Shown piece after piece: positions 27,380 to 36,019 of a stretch of DNA of 38,000 nt (the stretch's first letter is position 1; every line of letters begins with the position of its first letter). Both the position numbers and the translations under genes were made by a program. This stretch comes from Bacillota bacterium (GTDB lineage Bacteria; Bacillota; Clostridia; Saccharofermentanales; Fastidiosipilaceae), in the NCBI GenBank assembly GCA_030055235.1, contig JASGUW010000240.1, positions 1-38,000 of the forward strand, written 5' to 3'. The notes under the pieces are model-generated. The model was not told the origin of the DNA. It ran no database searches and saw only the letters and a list, made by a program, of their open reading frames with translations.

Positions 27380-28480
27380 TTACAGATTCTGCTCAAGCGC
27401 CCAATGGGTCCAGAGCAGCGAGGTCTGGTGATCGCCCGGCACACGCTGGTAGTAGACCGTCAGCAGAGAGCCATCACCCAGCTCGACACTCGAAGGGTAG
27501 CCAAGGTCGCTGTCGGGTCCGTCTTCGCGCAGAGCAAAGTCCTGCCAGCTCTCCCCTTCATCCCGGCTCAGGATGACCCGCTGTCCGAAGGGCTCCCGGC
27601 GGCGGCCGAAGACCGAAATCAGGGTACCGGAGGAATGCCGCAGCAGCGCCGGCGGCGAGCCGTTGACGCCCAGGAAGCGAAAGGGGCTCCAGGAACGGCC
27701 GCCGTCGCCTGAAAGCGTCTGGGCGATGGAGAACGAGGGCCGATACGGGGTCTCCCCCTCAGGGTCCTGGAAGCGGATCTGGCCGAGCAGGCGGCCGTCA
27801 CTGAGCTCCACCAGATGCGGCTCATGGAAGTTGTACAGCCCGCTGTCTACAGGAATCGCCAGATCCGTGACAAAGTCCCAGCTGCTGCCGCCGTCCCGGC
27901 TGCGGTAGAAGCTGATGGCGCCATCGCCTTCCTTATCCAGATAGCGTTTCCCCAGGTAGAGGAGGTCACCGTTCGCGGCCAGAATAGGGCCGTGCGGGGC
28001 ACTGACGGGAACACGGATGGTCTCCCCCCAGCTTGCCCCGCCGTCAGCGCTGAGGCGGACGAAGGAGCCGGCATGGGCCCCAAGCTCCGGCGTGTAGCGG
28101 TCGATCACGTCGGTGATCAGGGCGAAGTCCCGGTCATCGTAGTCGCGGCGCAGGACACTGTCGCGGCAGCCAAGGTAATAGGAGGGCTGGAGATTGAACC
28201 AGCTGATCAGGAGGCGCCGGCCGCCCAGGGCGGTGAGGCCGACGTCACGGTCGTCCAGCGGGCTATCATTCACGATCCGCGGGTCTGACCAGGAACGGCC
28301 GTCGTCATGGCTGAAGAAAAGAACGGTTTTGCCAAAGGGACAAAGATGACCCAGGCGAAAGCCGGAGGCTCCGACCACCAGCTGCCCGTCATCCAGACGG
28401 GCGATGCTGGGCCAGCCGAAATAGCCGTGGCGCTCCGTGGGCCGGCGGCAGACGACACCGTGTTCCAGGATGCGAATCAC
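27380..28480 (-). CDS. Sialidase-like Asp-box (BNR) protein, intracellular
   Basis: The 366-residue protein uses a GTG start at 28480 with GGGGGA upstream, three bases after the preceding stop. Five Asp boxes of the SxDxGxSW type are visible, starting at residues 57, 144, 194, 257 and 305 (SHDDGRSW, SADGGASW, SRDGGSSW, SGDGGRSW, SRDEGESW). This marks a beta-propeller of the sialidase/neuraminidase superfamily. There is no signal peptide, so it works in the cytoplasm, unlike typical host-glycan sialidases. I cannot place a full arginine triad with confidence, so sialidase activity is not assured. Its position in an aldolase and dehydrogenase operon suggests it hydrolyses or binds an imported glycoside or sugar-acid derivative. 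Confidence 0.85.
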   Translation of the reverse strand: MIRILEHGVVCRRPTERHGYFGWPSIARLDDGQLVVGASGFRLGHLCPFGKTVLFFSHDDGRSWSDPRIVNDSPLDDRDVGLTALGGRRLLISWFNLQPSYYLGCRDSVLRRDYDDRDFALITDVIDRYTPELGAHAGSFVRLSADGGASWGETIRVPVSAPHGPILAANGDLLYLGKRYLDKEGDGAISFYRSRDGGSSWDFVTDLAIPVDSGLYNFHEPHLVELSDGRLLGQIRFQDPEGETPYRPSFSIAQTLSGDGGRSWSPFRFLGVNGSPPALLRHSSGTLISVFGRRREPFGQRVILSRDEGESWQDFALREDGPDSDLGYPSSVELGDGSLLTVYYQRVPGDHQTSLLWTHWALEQNL

Positions 28481-28483
28481 GGT

Positions 28484-29776
28484 CTAGTCCCCCAACTTAA
28501 ATGCGACATCAATGTCGGCAATGTCGTCCGCGCCGATATGGACCACAGGCCCCAGGTCGCGGGATTCCAGAATGGACTTGGCGGTGAATTCGGCCACCTC
28601 AAGGCGGTCAAAGGCATTCAGCAGGCTCTGTCCAGTGACGATGACGCAGTCGTTTTCGCAGATGATGAGAGGACGACGGGCACTGAACTCCGCGGCGGTC
28701 CATTCGGGCTTGAGGAAAGAGGCGCCGAAGGGGATTTTGCCCGGATCACGCAGCAGAATGTAGGACTCCGGAATCGTCCGCGGGTCGAAGACGGTGTCGG
28801 TCACCGCAAAGGCCATGATGTGCGGCGGATGGGCGACCAGGATGGAGCGGACATCCGGGTGCGTGCGGTAGATCAGCTCGTGGAGGCCGACCGAGCGGCT
28901 GGGGGTCTTCCCTGCCTCGCGCATGTCACCGCGGATCAAAATGAGGTCTTCGACCTCCAGGTAGGCACGGTCCTGACCATAGGGCGTGATGAGGAAGGAG
29001 CCGTCGTCCAGGCGCGCCGAATAGGTGCCCTGCGTCGAGCTGAAGAGCCCCTGCTCATAGGAGCGGCGGATCAGGGTGATGAGCTCGCGGCGCAGGGCGC
29101 GTTCCTCGCTCGAGTGGCGGCTCGGGATGAACTCGGAAAGCTCAGGGCGGCGCTTGGCATCGGCGAAGCGGATATGTTCCTGGCTCAGCGGGCGCAGGGG
29201 GCCAAGCCGCAGGGCATTGATCTGGAGGCGGCAGCTGTTCTCCAGGGTCTCAAAGCGCATGAAGGCACGGAAGATTGTGTCCGCACCGATGACGACGCCG
29301 TGGTTCTCCAGCAGAACGACATCATGGCCTTCGGCGAAGGAGTCGGCGATGACGTCGCCCAGAGCCGCGCTGCCGGGCAGGCGATAATCCGCCATCGCGA
29401 TGGAGCCGCAGACCGACTCAAGTTCGGGGGTCAGGCGCATTTCGGGCAGGACGCGGGCAATGCTGAAAGCCACCAGGCCCGGCGAATGGGCGTGGAGAAC
29501 GGCCGAGATCTCCGGGCGGCGGCGGTAGACCTCCAGGTGAAAGGGGTACTCCGAGGAGGGCTTGTGCGGGCCGACGAAGCTGCCATCCGGACGGATGCGC
29601 ATGATGTCGTCGCGGGTCAAAGAGCCCTTGTCCACACCGGAGGGAGTGATCCAGACATCGCCGCCGGCATCACGGATGGAGAGGTTGCCGCCGGAGGTTG
29701 TGGTCATCCCGCGTTTGTAAATACGACTCATCATCATGACGAGCTGATCAGCCGGATGTAAAAGATCAAAGCGCAT
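28484..29776 (-). CDS. Tandem class II aldolase/adducin-family protein, two domains
   Basis: The 430-residue protein starts at ATG 29776 (MRFDLLHPAD), behind GGAGG; an earlier ATG at 29836 would overlap the upstream gene and lacks a site. It is a fusion of two class II aldolase/adducin domains. The first (about 1-210) has TTSGGNLSIRD, E76, the metal-binding H95-A-H97 and H159 in ENHGVVIG, so it looks catalytic. The second (about 225-430) has SSTQGTYSARL and E300, but the metal site reads V314-A-H316 and D376 (ENDCVIVTG), so two of three metal His are lost. The family cleaves sugar phosphates or sugar acids by retro-aldol chemistry or isomerises them. It is four bases from the preceding aldolase gene and three from the next. 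Confidence 0.9.
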   Translation of the reverse strand: MRFDLLHPADQLVMMMSRIYKRGMTTTSGGNLSIRDAGGDVWITPSGVDKGSLTRDDIMRIRPDGSFVGPHKPSSEYPFHLEVYRRRPEISAVLHAHSPGLVAFSIARVLPEMRLTPELESVCGSIAMADYRLPGSAALGDVIADSFAEGHDVVLLENHGVVIGADTIFRAFMRFETLENSCRLQINALRLGPLRPLSQEHIRFADAKRRPELSEFIPSRHSSEERALRRELITLIRRSYEQGLFSSTQGTYSARLDDGSFLITPYGQDRAYLEVEDLILIRGDMREAGKTPSRSVGLHELIYRTHPDVRSILVAHPPHIMAFAVTDTVFDPRTIPESYILLRDPGKIPFGASFLKPEWTAAEFSARRPLIICENDCVIVTGQSLLNAFDRLEVAEFTAKSILESRDLGPVVHIGADDIADIDVAFKLGD

Positions 29777-29780
29777 GCTA

Positions 29781-30869
29781 CTAAGCCTCCCTGCTTCCGA
29801 CAGAACGTCGGTAGGACTCGACCTCCCAGCCGGCAATGAAAGACTGTCCGGCCTGGTCCATCGGAACTATAGTGAATTGCTGGCGGGCCAGCTGGTCACG
29901 GATAAAGAGGACAGCGACAAGCGTCTCCTCAATGGTGCGGGCCTGGGCCTCTGTGGCACGGTAGCACACCTTGCCCGTGGCCGGGTCGATCAGGGCCTGC
30001 AGCTCGGGATCCTGATCAAAGAGGGCCAGGTCCGCCCCTGCCGCCACATGGCCACGGAGGAAGACCAGCTGATCGGGATAGAGGGCCTCATCGACAAACC
30101 AGCCAGGCTCCCAGGCACCGTCACGCAGGCGCTCCTTGAGCCAGGGAGTCGCCGAGCGCCAGCTGCGCTCATCGCCCTCAATCTGGATGGCGGGCCAATC
30201 GGAGAGTGTTAGACCGAAGCGGCGGGCAGCGGCTTCATTGACCCGGTCGTGAAGACAAAGCGCAGTGTCGGCATCGTCCGCCGTCACAATCAGGCCATGG
30301 TTCTGCAGGAAGATCACCCGCGGATTCGCGGCTGCCGCACGGGCCCGGGCAATCGCAAAAGTCAGGGCAGTGCCGGGATTGATATAGGGTACGAATGCGA
30401 AGCTCTCTCCGACCTCCGCCATCACCGCGGCCGCCAGTTCGGGACCGTTTGCCGCCGTACAGATGAGATTGGCCCAGACGGCGTGGCTGTGGAGGACGAA
30501 GCGCTCCAGAATGGCGTGGAAACCTGTCTCTACCGAAGGCCGCAGCGGCTCCAGGCCGGGAACCGCCTGTGTCGCGGCGCGGGCCGCAGCGGAGCCAGCG
30601 GCTTCAACGTCGTCGAGCGCGGCCGGGTCGCTATCCCGGTAGAAGCTACGCAGCTCGGCGTAGTCGACCACCGCATAGGCCCGTTCCGGCGTAATCTGGC
30701 TCAGGCGGAAGCCCGAGGCCTTGATCGCCATGAGGCGTTCGTCCAGCTTGACCGAGGTATTGCCGCCGCCGCCCTGGACATAGTCTGAGCGGGCGCCGGC
30801 CGTCTGTGAGAGCCGGCTGAAGGCGGCGAGGGCCGCCTGATGGCGGCCGGTGAAGTCATTTCTTGTCAT
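29781..30869 (-). CDS. Class II aldolase-family protein (RhaD-like)
   Basis: The 362-residue protein starts at ATG 30869 with GGGAGG directly upstream; a longer reading from 30983 would run far into the upstream gene. It has YVQGGGGNTSVKL (30-42), AIKASGFRL (48-56), the catalytic Glu E115, metal ligands H127-S-H129 and H191 in LQNHGLIV. This is the pattern of the larger class II aldolases related to rhamnulose-1-phosphate aldolase-type proteins. About 140 residues follow the core and include no second recognisable domain. It overlaps the PHP gene by 14 bases and is followed four bases later by the tandem aldolase, so the genes are co-translated. The expected reaction is retro-aldol cleavage of a phosphorylated sugar or sugar acid; the substrate is not evident. 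Confidence 0.9.
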   Translation of the reverse strand: MTRNDFTGRHQAALAAFSRLSQTAGARSDYVQGGGGNTSVKLDERLMAIKASGFRLSQITPERAYAVVDYAELRSFYRDSDPAALDDVEAAGSAAARAATQAVPGLEPLRPSVETGFHAILERFVLHSHAVWANLICTAANGPELAAAVMAEVGESFAFVPYINPGTALTFAIARARAAAANPRVIFLQNHGLIVTADDADTALCLHDRVNEAAARRFGLTLSDWPAIQIEGDERSWRSATPWLKERLRDGAWEPGWFVDEALYPDQLVFLRGHVAAGADLALFDQDPELQALIDPATGKVCYRATEAQARTIEETLVAVLFIRDQLARQQFTIVPMDQAGQSFIAGWEVESYRRSVGSREA

Positions 30870-32115
30870 TGAAACCTCCCAGTTCGGCATAGTGGGCGAT
30901 ACGCGCCCCGAGATCGGGGAAGGCCTGCTTCGCACCCGGCGAAAAGAAACCCGCCCCCGTCTGCCGTGTCGCCGCCTGCTCATGGCCGATGAGAGCCCAG
31001 GCGGCCTGCTTCAGGTGTGAAAACCAGGGATCGCGCATGCGTTCGCAGACAAAGGGCTGGCGGGGCTGGTTGATATCTTCGCCCGAAATTTCAAAAAGGC
31101 CACGAGCGACGGCGTGCCCGCGCAGGCGCTCCAGCTGGGCGCGGGTATTGCGCGAGGGCATGTAGGTGATGGCGCCGAAACCCAGGGCGTCGAGCACCTC
31201 AAAGAGCTCGTCGAGCCAGGGATCCTCAAAGCTCTGTGTGCGCTTGTCGCCGGTCACGGAGATGCCGACGTCGCCGAGATAAGGATAGGCCGCAATGATC
31301 TCGTGCGCGGCGGCGAAGGCGACAACTTCCGCAATTGGGGGACACTCGACCTCATCGGCATCAATATAGAAGGCCGCGACGAGGTCGCTCTTCAGCACGC
31401 CAAGGAGGTCGTAGGCCCGGTGGGGATTCGCGGCGTCGGCGAGGCGCGCCCGGGCACTGTCCGTCAGCGGCAGTCCCAGCTGTTCCACGAAAACGAGCGG
31501 ACGCCCGAGCTCGATCATGCGCAGTGCGAGCGCGTAGAGCAGGTGGCGCTCGGTGACCTGGCCGCCCTTCGCCTGCATGGACAGAGGCAGCACATCACAC
31601 TCATAGTCGAGCATGAGTTCAGCGGAGACGGGGGCCGTCACCTGATTCAGGCGCTCTATCATGGCGCGGTTGCGCCGGTCACGGGCGCGGCGGATCGGCC
31701 GCAGCCAGCCGTCCAGGGCCTCAATCTGCGTGTGCGGCACGCCGTGGAAGGCGATGTAGCCGATGCCCTCCTGGTCGGGGTTGTTGATGCGGCGCGTGGC
31801 CAGGGGCGTACGGGCGAAGCTGGCCCTGATTTCCGCCCCCACCGTGACCGGCAGGCCGAGCAGTTCACCGGCACGGATGAACTCGCGGGCGCCCAGAATC
31901 GCGTCGTGGTCCATCAGGCCGGCGGTGGCCAGGCCCGCCTGCCAGGCCCGCCAGGCCGCAGCGGCGGGCGTGTAGGGTGAGAAGGAGTAGGTCGTGTGGA
32001 TGTGGCTGTTAACGTCACCCTGTGATGCAGGGCGCGCAGCCCCGGCGGCGAGGCGGGCGAGGGCGTCGAGGCGGTCGACGGAGTCGAGCTTCGCATCGAA
32101 AAGACGTGTCAGCAT
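30856..32115 (-). CDS. PHP-domain metal-dependent hydrolase
   Basis: The 419-residue protein starts at ATG 32115 (MLTRLFDAKL), one base after the stop of the E1 gene. The earlier in-frame ATG would lie inside that gene and give a low-complexity Ser/Pro/Arg extension typical of a shadow frame. PHP motifs are present: H38-I-H40 (NSHIHTTYSFSPY), D69-H70-D71 (GLMDHDAI), E95 (VGAEIRA) and H124/H128 (FHGVPH). The PHP family holds phosphatases and phosphoesterases with a trinuclear metal site. In this operon it could remove a phosphate or open a cyclic phosphate in the sugar-like substrate. The C-terminal half (about 200-419) contains no other domain I recognise. Confidence 0.88.
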   Translation of the reverse strand: MLTRLFDAKLDSVDRLDALARLAAGAARPASQGDVNSHIHTTYSFSPYTPAAAAWRAWQAGLATAGLMDHDAILGAREFIRAGELLGLPVTVGAEIRASFARTPLATRRINNPDQEGIGYIAFHGVPHTQIEALDGWLRPIRRARDRRNRAMIERLNQVTAPVSAELMLDYECDVLPLSMQAKGGQVTERHLLYALALRMIELGRPLVFVEQLGLPLTDSARARLADAANPHRAYDLLGVLKSDLVAAFYIDADEVECPPIAEVVAFAAAHEIIAAYPYLGDVGISVTGDKRTQSFEDPWLDELFEVLDALGFGAITYMPSRNTRAQLERLRGHAVARGLFEISGEDINQPRQPFVCERMRDPWFSHLKQAAWALIGHEQAATRQTGAGFFSPGAKQAFPDLGARIAHYAELGGFNDKK

Positions 32116-32116
32116 G

Positions 32117-34606
32117 CTAGACTCCGGCACGGTGGCGGCGCAGGATCTCTGCATCACTGAAGCTGCGGCGGGGTTCATGGCCGGCGAGCGGGAGCATGCG
32201 GCTGTGAACGAGGTCAATGTACCAGTCGGGCTGCGGGAAGAACTCCTCCTCCAGCTCATGGGCCGGCGTGATCCAGTTGCGTGAGCCGAGGACGGCCACC
32301 GGGGCGTCGAGGTGGTCGAAGGCCAGATCCTGGATGTTGCGGGCGAGTTCGGAGAGATAGGAGCCGCGCTCGCAGGCGTCACCGGTGACGATGATACGGC
32401 CGGTCTTTTTCACCGACTCGATGACGGGGGCGTAGTTGAAGGGCACGAGGCTGCGGGCGTCGATGACTTCGACCGAGAGGCCGTGGTCGCGCTCGAAGAT
32501 CTTCGCCGCTTCCAGGGCGCGATAGAGCGTCGCCCCGATTGAGAGGATGGTGAGGTCCGTGCCGACGCGCTTGACGTCGGGTTCGCCGAAGGGAATTTCG
32601 TACATTTCGGTGGGGACGCCGCCCTCATGGAACTGCTCGCCGACATCGTAGATGCGCTGTGACTCGAAGAAGATAACCGGGTCGGTGCCGCGGAGGGCCG
32701 TGGTCATCAGGCCGCGGGCGTCGTAGGGGGTAGCCGGGAAGACGACCTTCAGGCCGGGGATGTGGGTGCAGAGGGAAGTCCAGTCCTGGGAGTGCTGGGC
32801 GCCGTACTTCGAGCCGACCGAGACACGGACGACGACCGGCATGCGCAGGATGCCGGCGGACATGGCCTGCCACTTCGGCAGCTGGTTGAAGATCTCGTCG
32901 CCGGCGCGGCCGATGAAGTCGCTGTACATCAGCTCGACCAGGGCGCGGCCGCCGGCCATGGCGTAGCCGACCGCGGAGCCGACGATGGCGCCCTCGGCGA
33001 TGGGGGCGTTGAAGAGGCGGTGATAGGGCAGGGCTTCGGTGAGGCCGCGGTAGACGGCGAAGGCGCCGCCCCAGTCGCGGTTTTCTTCGCCGTAGGCGAC
33101 GAGGGTGGGGTCGGTTTTAAAGGCGTCGAGGATGGCCTCAAAGAGGGCGTCGCGGAGCTGGAACATGCGGTTCTTCGAGACGGCTTTGCCGTCGGCATCC
33201 TGATGAAAGCGGATGCGGCGGGCGATCTGGGCGATGCGGGGATTGTCGGGGCTGGTGTCGAGAAGGTCGGGTTCGCGGGCGGGATCGCTGCCGGACAGGC
33301 GCGGGGCGTTGGTGTTCGAGAACATCAGGCGCTCGACGGCAGCGGGGTCGGCTGCGAGGTCCATGCGCGGTGAGATCTCCTCGTCGACGGCCAGGCGGAC
33401 AGCGCGGGTGACGGTGGCAGTGACGTCGGCATCGATGGCGGCGAGGTCGGCGGCGGTGGCGATGCCGGCCGCCAGGAGTTCTTCGCCAAAATGAACAATC
33501 GAATCCTGGGCCTCCCAGAGCTCCTTCTCCTCCTGGGTGCGGTAGGAGTCGGCATCCGAGGGCGAGTGACCGGAGTAGCGGTAGGTCATGGTCTCAAGCA
33601 GAACCGGGCCGCGGCGCTCCGTGAGGATCGCGAGCTTTCTTTCCATGGCTTCGATGACGGCGAGGGGGTTGTAGCCGTCGACGCGCTCGGCGTGCATGGC
33701 GTCGGGGTTGATGCCGGCGCCGATGCGGGCGGGATAGCCGTAACCCATCGTCTCACCGCGGGTCTGGCCGCCCATCGCATACTGGTTGTTCATGACGTTG
33801 GGCATGAAGGGCAGGCCGCCACGCATCTCCTCATCCCAGAGGGTGCGGTACTGGTCCATCGCAGCCAGCATCAGGCCCTCCCAGACGGGTCCACAGGCCA
33901 TGGCGCCGTCGCCGATGTTGGCGATAACGACACCGGGCTGGCGGTTGATGCGCTTATAGAGGGCGGCGCCGACGGCGATGTCGGCCGAACCGCCGACGAT
34001 GGCGTTGTTGGGATAGATGCCGAAGGGCAGGAAGAAGGCGTGCATGGAGCCGCCGAGGCCGCGGTTGAAGCCGGTGCGGCGGGCAAAGATCTCGGCCAGC
34101 GCTCCGTAGAGCAGGAAGTCTGTGGCCTGCTGTTTGAGACTGCGGTTGCTGTCGCGGTTTTCGTTTTCGACCACGCGCCAGACGTCACCGTCGAGGAAGT
34201 CCTCCATGACACGAAGGAGCGGGGCTTCATCCATTTTCCGGATGGAGGAGAGGCCCTTCGCCAGGATCTCGCCGTGGCTGCGGTGCGAGCCGAAGATGAA
34301 GTCGTCGTTGGTCAGGAGCCAGGCCTGACCGACCGCCGCCGCCTCCTGGCCCATCGAGAGATGGGCGGGACCGGGGTTGGTGTAGTCGATGCCGTTGTAG
34401 TGGCTCGTGGTCTTGATCGCGAGCAGCATCGACTCGAACTCACGGATGAGGCGCATGTCGCGGTAGATCGCGAGGAGCTCTGTGTCTGTGTAGTTGCTGC
34501 GCTCTTCGGCGAAACTGCGGCTGTACTGGTTGACGGGAATGGTGGGAAACGTGATGCGGCCGGAGGCGCGGACGGCTTCAGGGATGACGGGCAGTTGTTT
34601 TGGCAT
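32117..34606 (-). CDS. 2-oxoacid dehydrogenase E1, fused alpha and beta subunits
   Basis: The 829-residue thiamine-diphosphate enzyme starts at ATG 34606 behind AAGGAG. Residues about 40-420 are the alpha subunit (HLSMGQEAAAVG, FGSHRSHGEILAKG, and YRYSGHSPSDADSYR in the regulatory-loop region). The TPP motif runs from GDG (232-234) to NN (273-274), about ten residues longer than usual because of an extra TLWDEEMRGGLPF segment. Residues about 475-829 are the beta subunit (YGEENRDWGGAFAVYRGL, NAPIAEGAIVGSAVGYA, VIDARSLVPF, ITGD-like VTGDACERGSYLSE). It decarboxylates a 2-oxoacid and passes the acyl group to the lipoyl arm of E2. Such fused E1 proteins exist in several bacteria. The substrate (pyruvate, branched-chain or other) cannot be read from the sequence. 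Confidence 0.93.
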   Translation of the reverse strand: MPKQLPVIPEAVRASGRITFPTIPVNQYSRSFAEERSNYTDTELLAIYRDMRLIREFESMLLAIKTTSHYNGIDYTNPGPAHLSMGQEAAAVGQAWLLTNDDFIFGSHRSHGEILAKGLSSIRKMDEAPLLRVMEDFLDGDVWRVVENENRDSNRSLKQQATDFLLYGALAEIFARRTGFNRGLGGSMHAFFLPFGIYPNNAIVGGSADIAVGAALYKRINRQPGVVIANIGDGAMACGPVWEGLMLAAMDQYRTLWDEEMRGGLPFMPNVMNNQYAMGGQTRGETMGYGYPARIGAGINPDAMHAERVDGYNPLAVIEAMERKLAILTERRGPVLLETMTYRYSGHSPSDADSYRTQEEKELWEAQDSIVHFGEELLAAGIATAADLAAIDADVTATVTRAVRLAVDEEISPRMDLAADPAAVERLMFSNTNAPRLSGSDPAREPDLLDTSPDNPRIAQIARRIRFHQDADGKAVSKNRMFQLRDALFEAILDAFKTDPTLVAYGEENRDWGGAFAVYRGLTEALPYHRLFNAPIAEGAIVGSAVGYAMAGGRALVELMYSDFIGRAGDEIFNQLPKWQAMSAGILRMPVVVRVSVGSKYGAQHSQDWTSLCTHIPGLKVVFPATPYDARGLMTTALRGTDPVIFFESQRIYDVGEQFHEGGVPTEMYEIPFGEPDVKRVGTDLTILSIGATLYRALEAAKIFERDHGLSVEVIDARSLVPFNYAPVIESVKKTGRIIVTGDACERGSYLSELARNIQDLAFDHLDAPVAVLGSRNWITPAHELEEEFFPQPDWYIDLVHSRMLPLAGHEPRRSFSDAEILRRHRAGV

Positions 34607-34618
34607 AGAGCTGACTCC

Positions 34619-36016
34619 TTAGCGGCTTTCTGGCCAGGCGTGCCAGATGGCTTCGCGGATGATCTCGGCGACGGTCGGATGGGGGAAGATCTGGCGCTTC
34701 ATCTGCTCAACCGGGAGCCCGGTCGAGATCAGGAGGCCGGCGGAGATGATGATCTCTGAGGCGTAGCTGCCGAGGAGGTGGCAGCCGATGAGGGTGCGGC
34801 GGCGCTCGTCAAAGATGAGCTTTGCCTGGCCGGGGCTGCGCTCGGTCTCGGCAACGAAGCGGCCGGCGTAGGCGAAGGGCAGGCTGGCTGTGCGGGTAGT
34901 GATGCCGCGGGCTCTGGCTTCGTTTTCGGTCAGGCCGGCCCAGGCGAGCTCGGGCTGGGTGTAGAGGACGGAGGGCATGGCGTCGTAGTCCATGCGGTCG
35001 GGGCGGCCGAGGATGGTGGCGACGGCGACCTCCGCCTCGCGGTAGGCGGCATGGGCGAGCATCCATTCGCCGGTGACGTCGCCGACGGCGTAGACGCCCG
35101 CGACGTTCGTGCGGCAGCGGTCGTCGACCGGGATGCGGCCGCGCTCCGTGGCGACGCCGATGGTCTCGAGGCCCAGGCCGCTGGTGACGGCGCGGCGGCC
35201 GACCGAGAGCAGGACGTGGGTCGCAGGGGCACGGTGGGTTTCGCCGTCCTGTGTGTAGACGACGGCGTCGGGCTCGACGGCGGTGACCCGGGCGCCGAGG
35301 GCGAAGCGGATACCGTCGCGCTCGAAGCTCTGTTTGAGGGCGAGGGCGAGCTCGGGGTCGGCGGCTCCGGCGATGTGGTCGAGCATCTCGATGACCGTGA
35401 CTTCGCTGCCGACACTGCGGAAATAGGCTGCCATCTCGAGTCCGATGACACCGCCGCCGATGACGGCGAGGCGTTCGGGGATCGTGCTGAGGTCGAGGAT
35501 CTCCCGGTTTGTCAGGACGCGGCCTGAGGCCAGGCCCTCGGCGACGCCGGGCAGCGGCAGGCGGACGGCCTCTGAACCGGTGGCGATGATGAGGTTCGGG
35601 GCCTGGTAGGCGATGCCGTCAGCCGTCACGGTGACGCGGCCGTTGTGGCGGCCCGTGATCCGGGCAGCTGCGTTGACGACGGTCACTCCGGCGGTTTTCA
35701 GAGTCTGGCCGACACCGGCGACGAGGCGGCGGACGACGCGGTCCTTCCGCTTGATGACGGCGGACTGGTCGAGCTTCGCATCATTCGTCGTCACACCATA
35801 GGGCTTACCGTTCCTGGCGTGGTCAAAGACCTTGGCCGAATGCAGGAGTGTCTTGGAGGGGATGCAGCCCTCGTTGAGGCAGACACCGCCAAGCTTGTTC
35901 TTCTCAAAGAGGACGACGCTGAGGCCGGCCTGGCCGGCGCGTTCGGCGGCCAGATAACCGCCGGGTCCGCCGCCCAGGACGATGAGGTCAAAGTTTGTTG
36001 TGGTGGTTTCGGGCAT
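34619..36016 (-). CDS. lpdA: Dihydrolipoyl dehydrogenase (E3)
   Basis: The 465-residue flavoprotein reoxidises the dihydrolipoyl arm of E2 and reduces NAD+. It has an FAD-binding GGGPGG (15-20), the redox disulfide C46-LNEG-C51, a second nucleotide-binding segment LAVIGGGVIGLEMAAYF, the FAD motif VYAVGDVTGE, and the C-terminal HPTVAEIIREA with the catalytic His-Glu pair. Length is normal for the family. The start at 36016 follows GGAGGGGG and lies three bases after the E2 stop. It is therefore the dedicated E3 of this complex; a second, housekeeping E3 elsewhere is possible but not visible. Confidence 0.96.
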   Translation of the reverse strand: MPETTTTNFDLIVLGGGPGGYLAAERAGQAGLSVVLFEKNKLGGVCLNEGCIPSKTLLHSAKVFDHARNGKPYGVTTNDAKLDQSAVIKRKDRVVRRLVAGVGQTLKTAGVTVVNAAARITGRHNGRVTVTADGIAYQAPNLIIATGSEAVRLPLPGVAEGLASGRVLTNREILDLSTIPERLAVIGGGVIGLEMAAYFRSVGSEVTVIEMLDHIAGAADPELALALKQSFERDGIRFALGARVTAVEPDAVVYTQDGETHRAPATHVLLSVGRRAVTSGLGLETIGVATERGRIPVDDRCRTNVAGVYAVGDVTGEWMLAHAAYREAEVAVATILGRPDRMDYDAMPSVLYTQPELAWAGLTENEARARGITTRTASLPFAYAGRFVAETERSPGQAKLIFDERRRTLIGCHLLGSYASEIIISAGLLISTGLPVEQMKRQIFPHPTVAEIIREAIWHAWPESR

Positions 36017-36019
36017 GGC

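Noticed and set aside
32116-32382. N-terminal extension of the PHP protein
   Set aside because: It lies in the E1 gene and has a Ser/Pro/Arg-rich composition typical of a shadow frame. The ATG at 32115 directly after the E1 stop is preferred.
33491-34759. Long plus-strand frames opposite the dehydrogenase genes
   Set aside because: Antisense shadows of GC-rich genes with clear catalytic motifs on the minus strand.
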